Assembly: GCF_010499455.1 (NCBI RefSeq)
Contig: NZ_JAAGOH010000006.1
Coordinates: 1-64,000, forward strand
Direction of reading: 5' to 3'
Length of the DNA: 64,000 nucleotides
Source: Ideonella livida
Lineage (GTDB): Bacteria > Pseudomonadota > Gammaproteobacteria > Burkholderiales > Burkholderiaceae_C
Position 1 is the first letter of the stretch. Every line of letters starts with the position of its first letter. Made by a program: the position numbers and the translations under genes. Below the pieces are notes generated by a model. The model worked only from the letters and a program-made list of their open reading frames with translations. It had not been told where the DNA came from and made no database searches. This document shows positions 53,951-61,777 of this stretch, one piece after another.

Positions 53951-55377
53951 TGAACACTTGGAAATGGCCCCTCAAGGGCAGCAAAGGCAAGTCGGCCAAG
54001 GCACCGCAACCCGCCGTCGGACTGCAGGAAGAGACCAAAGTGCCCAAGGACATCGGCGGCTACCTCGAGGCCGCATGGAGCAACGGGGTGGACGGCACCT
54101 GCTGTGTGGTCGGCTGGTTCGCCGCCGGCCACCATACCGGGGTCAAGGCCTGGGTGCAGGCAGGCTCCCGCAAATGGCCCTTGACCGAGGCCGTCCGCTT
54201 CACCCGGGAAGACCTGGTCAACAGCGACCACCCGGCCCTGGGGCGGGTCGGCGGGATCGACGCCGGATTCCTGTTGGCCCCCACGCCGCTGGAGACCGAC
54301 ACCCCGCTCACCCTGGCCTACGAATACGAAGGCCGCACCCACACCTTCAACACGGTGAACGTGGGCCGGCTGCCCAGCGAACCGCTGCAGGCCTTCCGGA
54401 TGATGCACGGCCTGTACACCCCCGACGACCGCAAGGCCCGGCGCTATACCGAAGTGGACGGTCCGGTGCTGGAGGGGCTGATCCGCTCGGCACGCCTGCG
54501 CCAGGCCCAGGCCCCGGTGGAGACGCACGCCGTCGGTCCTCAGCTGCAGGACCCGCGCTGCTCGGTCATCGTGCCGCTGTACCGGCGGTTTGACTTCGTC
54601 GAGCCCCAGCTGGCCAAGTTCCGCCAGGACCCCTGGCTGCGCCAGCACGCCGAGCTCATCTACGTCGTCGACGATCCGGCCCTGGTGCCGCTGATGCAGG
54701 CGGAGGCGTCGATCCTGCACACCCTTTATGGCGTGCCCTTCACCTGGGTGTGGGGCGGCATGAACCGCGGCTTCTCGGGCGCCAACAACCTGGGCGCGCG
54801 CCAGGCGCGCGGCCAGGACCTGCTGTTCCTCAACAGCGATGTGTTCCCGACCCGGCCGGGCTGGCTCCAGGCCCTGACCCAGGTGCTGGAGCAGCATCCG
54901 GACATTGGCGCCGTGGCCCCCCGCCTGCTGCATGCCGATGGCAGCATCCAGCACGACGGCATGGTCTTCCAGCACCTGGAAACGCTGGACATCTGGGCCA
55001 ATGAACACCGGTTCAAGGGGCTGGATCCCGCCGAGCGGCCCGCCCAGGGGCTGGTGCAGGTGCCCGCTGTCACCGGCGCCTGCCTGCTCATGCGCCGCGC
55101 CGACTTCGATGCCGTGGGCGGCTGGGACGAAGGCTTCCTGGTCGGGGACTTCGAAGACTCCGACCTCTGCCTGAAGCTGGCCGAACGCGGCCTGCTCTCG
55201 GCCTGCCTGCGCTCCCAGGTGCTGACCCACCTGGAGCGGCAATCGCTTTCCTCGCTGGGCGACGGCGGCTTCCGCACCTCGCTGGTGATCTTCAACGCCG
55301 CGCGGCACCAGAAGCGCTGGGCCAGCCGGCTGCAGTCGCTGTCCGGCCAGGACCTCGACGCCACGTGCATCGCCTGA
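53950..55377 (+). CDS. Glycosyltransferase family 2 with N-terminal accessory domain
   Basis: A 475-residue enzyme. Residues about 35-145 form an accessory beta-rich domain containing a Gly-Trp pair (GW at 55-56). The GT2 domain starts at about 204 (CSVIVPLYRRFDFVEPQLAKF), has the Asp pair VVDDP (241-242), NSDV at 295-298 as the metal-binding DxD equivalent, GDFEDSDLCLK as the acceptor-side acidic motif and no membrane helices. It starts with ATG overlapping the kpsD stop, so the capsule export and synthesis genes are coupled. A close paralogue, with the same architecture, is at 61778. Followed 20 bases later by a GT4. Confidence 0.86.
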   Translation: MNTWKWPLKGSKGKSAKAPQPAVGLQEETKVPKDIGGYLEAAWSNGVDGTCCVVGWFAAGHHTGVKAWVQAGSRKWPLTEAVRFTREDLVNSDHPALGRVGGIDAGFLLAPTPLETDTPLTLAYEYEGRTHTFNTVNVGRLPSEPLQAFRMMHGLYTPDDRKARRYTEVDGPVLEGLIRSARLRQAQAPVETHAVGPQLQDPRCSVIVPLYRRFDFVEPQLAKFRQDPWLRQHAELIYVVDDPALVPLMQAEASILHTLYGVPFTWVWGGMNRGFSGANNLGARQARGQDLLFLNSDVFPTRPGWLQALTQVLEQHPDIGAVAPRLLHADGSIQHDGMVFQHLETLDIWANEHRFKGLDPAERPAQGLVQVPAVTGACLLMRRADFDAVGGWDEGFLVGDFEDSDLCLKLAERGLLSACLRSQVLTHLERQSLSSLGDGGFRTSLVIFNAARHQKRWASRLQSLSGQDLDATCIA

Positions 55378-55397
55378 CGCAAGCCCCAGAACCGAAC

Positions 55398-56699
55398 ATG
55401 CCCGCAAACGCCTCCCGAGAGCGCATCCTCGTCACCTCCCACGGTCACCCCGACTTCAGTCTGGGTGGCGGAGAAATCGCCGCCTACGACCTTTTCAAGG
55501 CCTACGGCCAGCACGCGCAGGTCGACCGCACCTGGTTCCTGGCCCGGGCGGAGAAGCCCGGCGGACAACCCGCCGGGGAGATTGGCCTGCGCCGGCCCGG
55601 CGAGTACCTCTGGTACCAGTCGGTCCATGACTGGCCCATGCACCGTGCCCATCACCGGCGCGCCATCGGCTCGGTCTTCGCCGACCTGATCCGCACCCTG
55701 CAGCCCACCATCCTGCATGCGCACCACTACGCCCACCTGGGCCTGGACCATTTGGTGTTCCTCAAGGAGCAGTTCCCCGCGCTGCGCATCTTCCTGACGC
55801 TGCATGAGTTCATGGCCATCTGCCGGCACAACGGCCAGATGATCAAGACCGGCTCGCTGCGCCTGTGCAAGGAGGCCAGCGCACAGGACTGCCAGCGCTG
55901 CTTCCCCGAGTCCAGCGTCGAGGACTTCTGGCTGCGCAAGTCCTTCATGCTGGACCGCCTCCTGTCCCTGGACGCCTTCGTCGCGCCCAGCCACTTCTTG
56001 CGCCAGCGCTACGTGGATTGGGGCCTGCCGGCCGACCGGATCATCATGATCGAGAACGGTCAGCCGGCGCGCGAGCGCCTGCCTGCCCGCGAACTGCTGC
56101 CCGGCGAAACCCGCAACCGCTTCGCCTTTTTCGGCCAGATCAACCCTTACAAGGGTCTGGATGTGCTGCTGCGCGCCCTGACCCTGCTCAAGAAGACCGA
56201 GCAGCGCCAGCTGGTCCTGGAGGTCCATGGTGCCCACTTCGAGCACCAACCCCAGGAACTGCGCGAACGCATCGCCGGCTACCTTGACCAGCTGGTGCCC
56301 ACCGGCGTGGTCCAGTGGGTCGGCCCCTACCGCCCCGAAGAGATGAGCCGCCGCCTGGCCCGCGTGGACTGGGTGGTCGTGCCGTCGATCTGGTGGGAGA
56401 ACTCGCCCCTGGTGATCCAGGAGGCCTTCGGCGCCGGACGCCCTGTGGTGTGCTCCGACATCGGTGGCATGGCCGAGAAGGTGCGGCACGGCGTGGATGG
56501 CCTGCACGTGCCCGCCGCCAACCCACTGGAGTGGTCGCGCACCCTGCTGACCGCCGCCACCGAGCCCGGCCTGTGGGAGCGCCTGGCCGCGGGGTTGCCC
56601 CAGGTGCTCAGCCATGGCGGCTGCGCCCAACAGCACCTCGACTATTTCGACCGGTTCCCGGTGGCCAGCGCCGCCTCCACCGCCACGTCACTGCCCTGA
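55398..56699 (+). CDS. Glycosyltransferase family 4
   Basis: A 433-residue GT-B enzyme. It begins ILVTSHGHPDFSLGGGEIAAYDLFKAY, the GGxExxA donor-side loop, then ILHAHHYAHLGLDHLVFLKE, and its C-terminal half contains FFGQINPYKGLDVLLRAL, WVGPYRPEEMSRRLARVDWVVVPSIWWENSPLVIQEAFGAGRPVVCSDIGG with the catalytic E-x7-E pattern. The insert CKEASAQDCQRCF resembles the small Cys-bearing loop common in this sub-family. ATG 55398 is chosen; a GTG eleven codons earlier would overlap the previous gene. A close paralogue starts at 63739. Sugar and acceptor unknown. Confidence 0.87.
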   Translation: MPANASRERILVTSHGHPDFSLGGGEIAAYDLFKAYGQHAQVDRTWFLARAEKPGGQPAGEIGLRRPGEYLWYQSVHDWPMHRAHHRRAIGSVFADLIRTLQPTILHAHHYAHLGLDHLVFLKEQFPALRIFLTLHEFMAICRHNGQMIKTGSLRLCKEASAQDCQRCFPESSVEDFWLRKSFMLDRLLSLDAFVAPSHFLRQRYVDWGLPADRIIMIENGQPARERLPARELLPGETRNRFAFFGQINPYKGLDVLLRALTLLKKTEQRQLVLEVHGAHFEHQPQELRERIAGYLDQLVPTGVVQWVGPYRPEEMSRRLARVDWVVVPSIWWENSPLVIQEAFGAGRPVVCSDIGGMAEKVRHGVDGLHVPAANPLEWSRTLLTAATEPGLWERLAAGLPQVLSHGGCAQQHLDYFDRFPVASAASTATSLP

Positions 56700-56703
56700 G
56701 CCC

Positions 56704-57801
56704 ATGAGCAGCCACGACCCGACCGCCACCCCGCCCGTGCGATTCATCTTCCACATCGGCGCGGGCAAGACCGGCACCAGCTCCATCCAGAACACCCTGC
56801 GGCGCTCGCGAGAGGCGCTGCGCCGCCAGGGGGTGGGCTACCTGGGCCTGATGCTTGAGCACGCCCCATTGCAGCGCTTCGCCTGGCAAAAGGCCTCGGC
56901 CAGCGAGGTCTTCCACGCCCTGCCCGAGGCGCAGGCCACGGCCGAGCTGCGGGAAGTCCTGTTCCATGCGTTGGCACAGGCCCGGGCAGAGGGGCTGCAC
57001 ACCCTGATCTGGAGCAACGAGTCCTTCTTCAAGCGCAACCATGCGGTGCGCCCCGTGCTGCACCAGATGGCCGGCCAGGGCGGCAAAGCGCTGCTGCTGG
57101 CCTACGTGCGCCGGCACGACGCCTGGCTGCGCTCGGCCTATGTGCAGTGGGGCATCAAGCACAAGACCCAGCCGGGGCCGGTTCAGCCGTTCCGCCAGTG
57201 GATGCAGCCGCAAATGGCGCATTTCGGCCACACCCTCTCGGGCCTGTCCCAGGCCTTCCCGGGGCAGTTGGTGGTGCGCAACTTCGACGCCGCCGGCGAC
57301 ACGGTGCAGGACTTCCTGCAGGTCTGCGGCCTGACGCCCCAGGGCCTGCACATCCTGCGCGACAACATCTCGCCGGAGCCCGAGGAGCTGTTGCTGCGTT
57401 CGCTCTACAACAGCCGCGTGCCGGGCGAGGCCCTGCCCGAGCGCTTCGACCGCGCCATGCCCTGCGGCTGGAGCGGGGCGCACACCCCTGCCGAGCATCT
57501 GGGCCAGCTGCTGCCCACGGCGGAGGACCTGGCCGCCGCCGGCCAGGCCTGCGCCCAGGACCGCGCGCTGCTGGACGACCTGCTGGCCCAACAGGGCCAA
57601 CCGCCGGTGGCCACCACCCCCCTGAGCGCCAAGTCCACCCAGGTGGACACCCAGGCCCTGGTGCTGGCACTGGCAGAGATCGTGGCGGCCCAGGCCCACA
57701 AGATCGAGCGGCTGGAGCAGCTGGTTCGCCGCGCCGGCCTGACCGGTCCTGGCCGGGTCACCGCCGACAAGCCGGCCGCCGGCCAAGAGCCCGGCGCGTG
57801 A
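56704..57801 (+). CDS. Sulfotransferase-like protein (type 1)
   Basis: A 365-residue protein with a 5'-phosphosulfate-binding loop at HIGAGKTGTSSIQ (residues 17-29), the form seen in carbohydrate sulfotransferases that use PAPS. Further sulfotransferase features: TLIWSNESFF, LLAYVRRHDAWLRSAYVQW (the 3'-phosphate-binding Arg/Ser region) and VVRNFDAAGDTVQDFLQVCGL. The last 40 residues are a basic/helical tail. No signal peptide, so cytoplasmic, acting before export. ATG 56704; four bases after the GT4 stop. Probably adds sulfate to a capsule sugar. Confidence 0.8.
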   Translation: MSSHDPTATPPVRFIFHIGAGKTGTSSIQNTLRRSREALRRQGVGYLGLMLEHAPLQRFAWQKASASEVFHALPEAQATAELREVLFHALAQARAEGLHTLIWSNESFFKRNHAVRPVLHQMAGQGGKALLLAYVRRHDAWLRSAYVQWGIKHKTQPGPVQPFRQWMQPQMAHFGHTLSGLSQAFPGQLVVRNFDAAGDTVQDFLQVCGLTPQGLHILRDNISPEPEELLLRSLYNSRVPGEALPERFDRAMPCGWSGAHTPAEHLGQLLPTAEDLAAAGQACAQDRALLDDLLAQQGQPPVATTPLSAKSTQVDTQALVLALAEIVAAQAHKIERLEQLVRRAGLTGPGRVTADKPAAGQEPGA

Positions 57802-57874
57802 GCCGATTTTCCCGACCCCAGGCATGGCGTGGCGCTGAACCCGCCGCCTGCCGCAGCAGAAAGGCAAGCAGTCG

Positions 57875-59050
57875 ATGACCCGTTGGAACGCACCCGCGGT
57901 CTACAACCTGGTGGGCGCTCGGCCGGTGGAGGAGCTCGGCTGGGCTGCCAGCGTCGAGGCCTCGCTGCAAGGTGACCGCCTGCAGGTCAGTGGCTGGGCC
58001 CTATCGAGCCAGGGCGAAGTGCCAGGACTCTGGCTGTGCCTGGGGGAGGAACGGATGGCCGTCGCCCTGGAGCACCCCAGTCCGGACGTCGCCCAGGTCT
58101 ACCCCGCCCAGCCCTGGGCAGCACGCTGCCGCTTCAGCGTTGCCCTGCCGCTGCCCCAGGGCGAGGACTGCCAGGATCCGCTGACCGTCATGGTGCATGG
58201 GCAGCCACTGGCCGGCGCGCCAGGCATGCACCTGGCCACGCTGATCTGCAGCGTCGCGGCCAACGCCGGCCGCAAGGTCTTTGTGGTCGGCTCACCCCGC
58301 AGTGGCACCACAGCCGTGGGCAATGCCATCCGCGGTGCGCTTGGCCTGCCCAACTACGGGGAGGCCCACCTGCTGCCGGTGTTGCACGGCCTGATCGAGG
58401 CGCTGGACCGGCTGTGGGAGACCCCTTCCGTGCGCGAAGCCGGCGCCAACGTGAGCAACCTCGTGGCCCACGTCCCGCCCGAGGAGATCCGCAGCCGCCT
58501 GGGCACGCTGTTCCGTCAGATGTACCGGCACCTGCATGCCGGCCAGAGCTTCTGTGACAAGACCCCTGGCGTGCCCATGCTGCGCGCCTTGCCGCTGGCC
58601 CAGGTTGTCTGGCCCGACGCGCGCTTCATCTTCTGCCACCGGCGCGGAGTCGAGAACGTGGCTTCGCGACTCCGCAAGTTCGGCGCCGAAGGCGATTTCC
58701 AGGGCCATTGCCAAGACTGGAGCATGGCCATGCGCGTCTGGCTGGAGAGCAGCGCCCTGCTCAGCCCGGGCAGCTGGCTGCAGGTGGAGCAGCGCGAGTT
58801 GGCGCTGGCCCCCGACACCGTCGCCCAGCGCCTGGCCCAGCACTTGCAATTGGAGCCCGATCAGCACCAGCGGCTGGCCGAATACCTGCGCCACCAGCGG
58901 CCGGAGCAAACCGCCCTGCAGGCCGAGCAACACCCCGTGGGTCTTCAGGACTTGGGCTGGCCGCCGGAGCAGGTTGACACTTTCCGTTCGCTTTGCGGGG
59001 AGATGATGCAACGCTATGGCTACCTGGAAGACGCCCGCTACAGCCTCTGA
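57875..59050 (+). CDS. Sulfotransferase with N-terminal accessory domain (type 2)
   Basis: A 391-residue protein from a different sulfotransferase sub-family. The PAPS loop is VVGSPRSGTTAVGNAI, with GSPRSGTT at 139-146; later FIFCHRRGVENVASRL is the 3'-phosphate-binding strand and the CDKTPGVPMLRALPLA region gives the general-base/contacts. Residues about 25-125 are an accessory domain with the same Gly-Trp core (VSGWALS, 38-44) as the GT2 enzymes in the locus. The two sulfotransferase genes are 73 bases apart. Start ATG 57875 with weak AAGGCAAG upstream. Cytoplasmic by sequence. Confidence 0.8.
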   Translation: MTRWNAPAVYNLVGARPVEELGWAASVEASLQGDRLQVSGWALSSQGEVPGLWLCLGEERMAVALEHPSPDVAQVYPAQPWAARCRFSVALPLPQGEDCQDPLTVMVHGQPLAGAPGMHLATLICSVAANAGRKVFVVGSPRSGTTAVGNAIRGALGLPNYGEAHLLPVLHGLIEALDRLWETPSVREAGANVSNLVAHVPPEEIRSRLGTLFRQMYRHLHAGQSFCDKTPGVPMLRALPLAQVVWPDARFIFCHRRGVENVASRLRKFGAEGDFQGHCQDWSMAMRVWLESSALLSPGSWLQVEQRELALAPDTVAQRLAQHLQLEPDQHQRLAEYLRHQRPEQTALQAEQHPVGLQDLGWPPEQVDTFRSLCGEMMQRYGYLEDARYSL

Positions 59051-59080
59051 CACCTGGCCCGTCCCGGCGGGAGCGCAGCC

Positions 59081-60553
59081 ATGAGGCGCCGCGACTGGCT
59101 GGGCCTGGCGGCCCTGTCACCTTGGAGCGGGGTCCGGGCCCAGACCGCTCCCCGCTGTGACGTCGAAGACCCGGGCTGGCGTCTGCGCGACCGCGTGGGA
59201 CTGGCCGCCACGCCCCTGGGTCCGGACGATCCCCGGGAACCGGATGCCTGGCTGCAGGCCCAGCTGGCACCCCGAGGCCCCGGCTGGTCCGCGGCGGTGC
59301 AGACGACCACGGACTCCCTGCTTGTCAGCCGCCTGGGCGCGGGCGCGGTGCTGGAGGAAATCGCCAAGCTGCGCAGCAGCGAGGGCCGCAAGGACTCCCG
59401 CGAATTCGCCCGGGAGCTGATGCAGCAGGCCAGCCAGCGCGCCCTGCTGCGCGCCGCCGGCAGCCGCCACCCCTTGGTCGAGCAGTGTGTCTGGTTCTGG
59501 TTCAACCACTTCAATGTGGCCGGCGCCGGCCCGGTCCTGCCCGGTCTGGTCGGCGACATGGAGGAGCGGTGCATCCGGCCCCATGTCCTGGGTTCCTTCC
59601 GGGAGATGCTGGAGGCGGTGATCACGCATCCGGCCATGCTCATCTACCTCAACAACGACCGCAACGTAGCCGGCCGGATCAATGAGAACCTGGCCCGCGA
59701 GCTGCTGGAGCTGCACACCCTGGGGGTCGATGGCGGCTACACCCAGGCCGACGTGCAGGAGGTGGGCAAGGTCCTGACCGGCCTGGGCGTGAGCGGGGAC
59801 GGCCGCCCGGGCAAGGCCCGGCCCGGCAAGCCCGACCAGTCCTTCCACGAGGGGGCCAGCCGCTTTGACCTGCGCCTGCATGCCAAGGGCGAGCGCACCG
59901 TGCTGGGCCGCCCCCTGGGAGGTCAGGGCTGGCAGGCGATGCAGCAGCTCCTGGACCGGCTGGTGGCCCATCCGGCCACCGCCCGCCACATCGCCCGCAA
60001 GCTCTGCCTGTACTGGGTGGGGGATCAGCCCCCGGTAGAGCTGGTGGACAGCGTGGCCCAGGCCTTCCGAGACAGCCAGGGCCAGCTGGGGCGCACCACG
60101 GCCCACCTGCTGCGCCATCCCGCCTTCACCCGGTCGCTGGGGCAGCAGTTCCGCAGCCCCTGGCAGTTCCTGGTCGGCGGTGCGAGGTGGTGCCTGCATG
60201 TAGACCCCCGCCCCTTGCAGGCCGAACGGCTGCGGCCCATGCTCAGCGCCCTGGGTCAGGGCCTCTACCAGCGCAGCACCCCGGACGGCTACCCGCTGGA
60301 CAGTGCGGCGTGGCAGGGTTCGGGCCAGTTGGCCGCTCGCTTCGAGGTCGCTCGCGACCTGGCGGCAGGCCTGCCGTTCAAAGCCCCGGCCAGTGACGCC
60401 CCCCTCATCCCGGTGGACATCACTGCTGGCGGTGCCTGGGCCTGCACGCGGGCGCGGCTGGCCCCGGACACCCTGGCCGCATTGGAAAAGGCCAGCAGCC
60501 GCGCGCAGCGCACCGCGCTCTTCCTGGCCAGCCCGGACTTCATGCGCCGTTGA
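59081..60553 (+). CDS. DUF1800 family protein, secreted
   Basis: A 490-residue member of DUF1800. Signal-like N-terminus MRRRDWLGLAALSPWSGVRA, with a twin-arginine character (RRRDWLGL). The core contains QQASQRALLRAAGSRHPLVEQCVWFWFNHF, then NENLARELLELHTLGVDGGYTQADVQEVGKVLTG, the family hallmark. The next gene encodes DUF1501, the usual partner; the two generally occur as adjacent secreted proteins in Gram-negatives, with unknown function. Here they stand inside a capsule locus, 30 bases after a sulfotransferase. ATG 59081 with GGAG upstream. Confidence 0.85.
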   Translation: MRRRDWLGLAALSPWSGVRAQTAPRCDVEDPGWRLRDRVGLAATPLGPDDPREPDAWLQAQLAPRGPGWSAAVQTTTDSLLVSRLGAGAVLEEIAKLRSSEGRKDSREFARELMQQASQRALLRAAGSRHPLVEQCVWFWFNHFNVAGAGPVLPGLVGDMEERCIRPHVLGSFREMLEAVITHPAMLIYLNNDRNVAGRINENLARELLELHTLGVDGGYTQADVQEVGKVLTGLGVSGDGRPGKARPGKPDQSFHEGASRFDLRLHAKGERTVLGRPLGGQGWQAMQQLLDRLVAHPATARHIARKLCLYWVGDQPPVELVDSVAQAFRDSQGQLGRTTAHLLRHPAFTRSLGQQFRSPWQFLVGGARWCLHVDPRPLQAERLRPMLSALGQGLYQRSTPDGYPLDSAAWQGSGQLAARFEVARDLAAGLPFKAPASDAPLIPVDITAGGAWACTRARLAPDTLAALEKASSRAQRTALFLASPDFMRR

Positions 60554-60563
60554 GGAGACCCTC

Positions 60564-61742
60564 ATGATCAACCGCCGCCAATGCCTGGTGCAGGCCATGG
60601 GCCTGACCCTCTCGCCGGCCCTGCTGGCCGCCGCGCCGGCACGCGCCCCCAGAACCCTGGTGGTCTTTCTGCGAGGCGCCTGCGACGGCCTGAGCGTGCT
60701 CAGCCCGCTCGACAGCGACGACTACCGCGAGGCCCGCCCGCAGATCGCCATTCCACGCGCCCAGGGCGGGCAGCCCGGCAGCCAGGCCCTGGACGCCGAT
60801 TGGGGCCTGCATCCGGCGGTGTGGCAGCACCTGGAACCGCTCTGGCGCCAACGCCAGCTGGCCTTCGTGCCCTTCGCGGGCATGCCGGACCCCTCGCGCA
60901 GCCACTTCGAGATGCAGGACAAGATGGAGCTGGGCCAGGGCAGCCAGCCCCGGGACTACCGCTCCGGCTTCCTGGCCCGGTTGCTGGCCGAGACCCAGGG
61001 CCGCAAGGCCGCCGCCTTCACGCGGCAGGTGCCGCTGGTGCTGAGCGGCCCCGTGACCTGGCCCAACATCCCGCTGGCCACGCGCGGCCGTGCACACGGC
61101 CTGGACACCCGCACCCAGGACTTGATGCGCGAGATGTACCAGCGTCAACCCGAGGGGCGGCTCGCCGCCGAAGCGCTGGAGAACCGCGCCATGGCCGCCG
61201 ACCTGGCCCAGGAGATGGATGCAGCCGACCGGCAAGCCGTCAGCCCGGGCAGTTTCACCGCTGCGGCCGACCGCATCGGCCGCATGATGCTCGAACGCTT
61301 CCAGGTCGGCTTTGTCGACGTGGGTCGCTGGGACACCCACGTCAGCCAGGGCGCGGTGACCGGGCAGCTGGCGGACCGGCTCGCAGATCTGAGTTCGGGA
61401 TTGCAGCGCCTGTCGGCCACCCTGGGCAGCGCCTGGGCCGATACAGTGGTCATCGTGATCAGTGAGTTCGGCCGTACCTTCAAGGAAAACGGCAACCGCG
61501 GCACCGACCACGGCCATGGTGGCCTCATCTGGCTGCTGGGCGGCGGCCTGCACGGCGGCAGGGTGGCCGGTGAGCAGGTGCCCGTGCGCTGGCGCCACCT
61601 GCACGAACAGCGCGACCTGCCCGTGCTCAACGACTACCGCCAGGTCCTGGGCGGCGTGCTGGCCCGCCAGCATGGCCTGGACGCCGCCGCCGCCTCACGC
61701 CTGTTCCCCGGCACCCGACCACTGGACCTCAGCCTGCTCTGA
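60564..61742 (+). CDS. DUF1501 family protein (alkaline phosphatase/sulfatase superfamily), secreted
   Basis: A 392-residue protein of DUF1501, distantly related to the alkaline phosphatase/sulfatase superfamily of metal-dependent hydrolases. N-terminal export signal MINRRQCLVQAMGLTLSPALLAA (Tat-like). Core motifs: TLVVFLRGACDGLSVLSPLD (first metal-ligand Asp), GFVDVGRWDTHVSQG, VVIVISEFGRTFKENGNRGTDHGHGGLIWLLGGG with the Glu and the DHGH metal-ligand cluster. The reaction is unknown; phospho- or sulfo-ester cleavage is possible. Starts 10 bases after the DUF1800 stop, with a GAGGAGA site. Followed 35 bases later by a GT2. Confidence 0.84.
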   Translation: MINRRQCLVQAMGLTLSPALLAAAPARAPRTLVVFLRGACDGLSVLSPLDSDDYREARPQIAIPRAQGGQPGSQALDADWGLHPAVWQHLEPLWRQRQLAFVPFAGMPDPSRSHFEMQDKMELGQGSQPRDYRSGFLARLLAETQGRKAAAFTRQVPLVLSGPVTWPNIPLATRGRAHGLDTRTQDLMREMYQRQPEGRLAAEALENRAMAADLAQEMDAADRQAVSPGSFTAAADRIGRMMLERFQVGFVDVGRWDTHVSQGAVTGQLADRLADLSSGLQRLSATLGSAWADTVVIVISEFGRTFKENGNRGTDHGHGGLIWLLGGGLHGGRVAGEQVPVRWRHLHEQRDLPVLNDYRQVLGGVLARQHGLDAAAASRLFPGTRPLDLSLL

Positions 61743-61777
61743 CCCCCTTTCGAACCCCTCCTTCCCGCACAGCCCCC

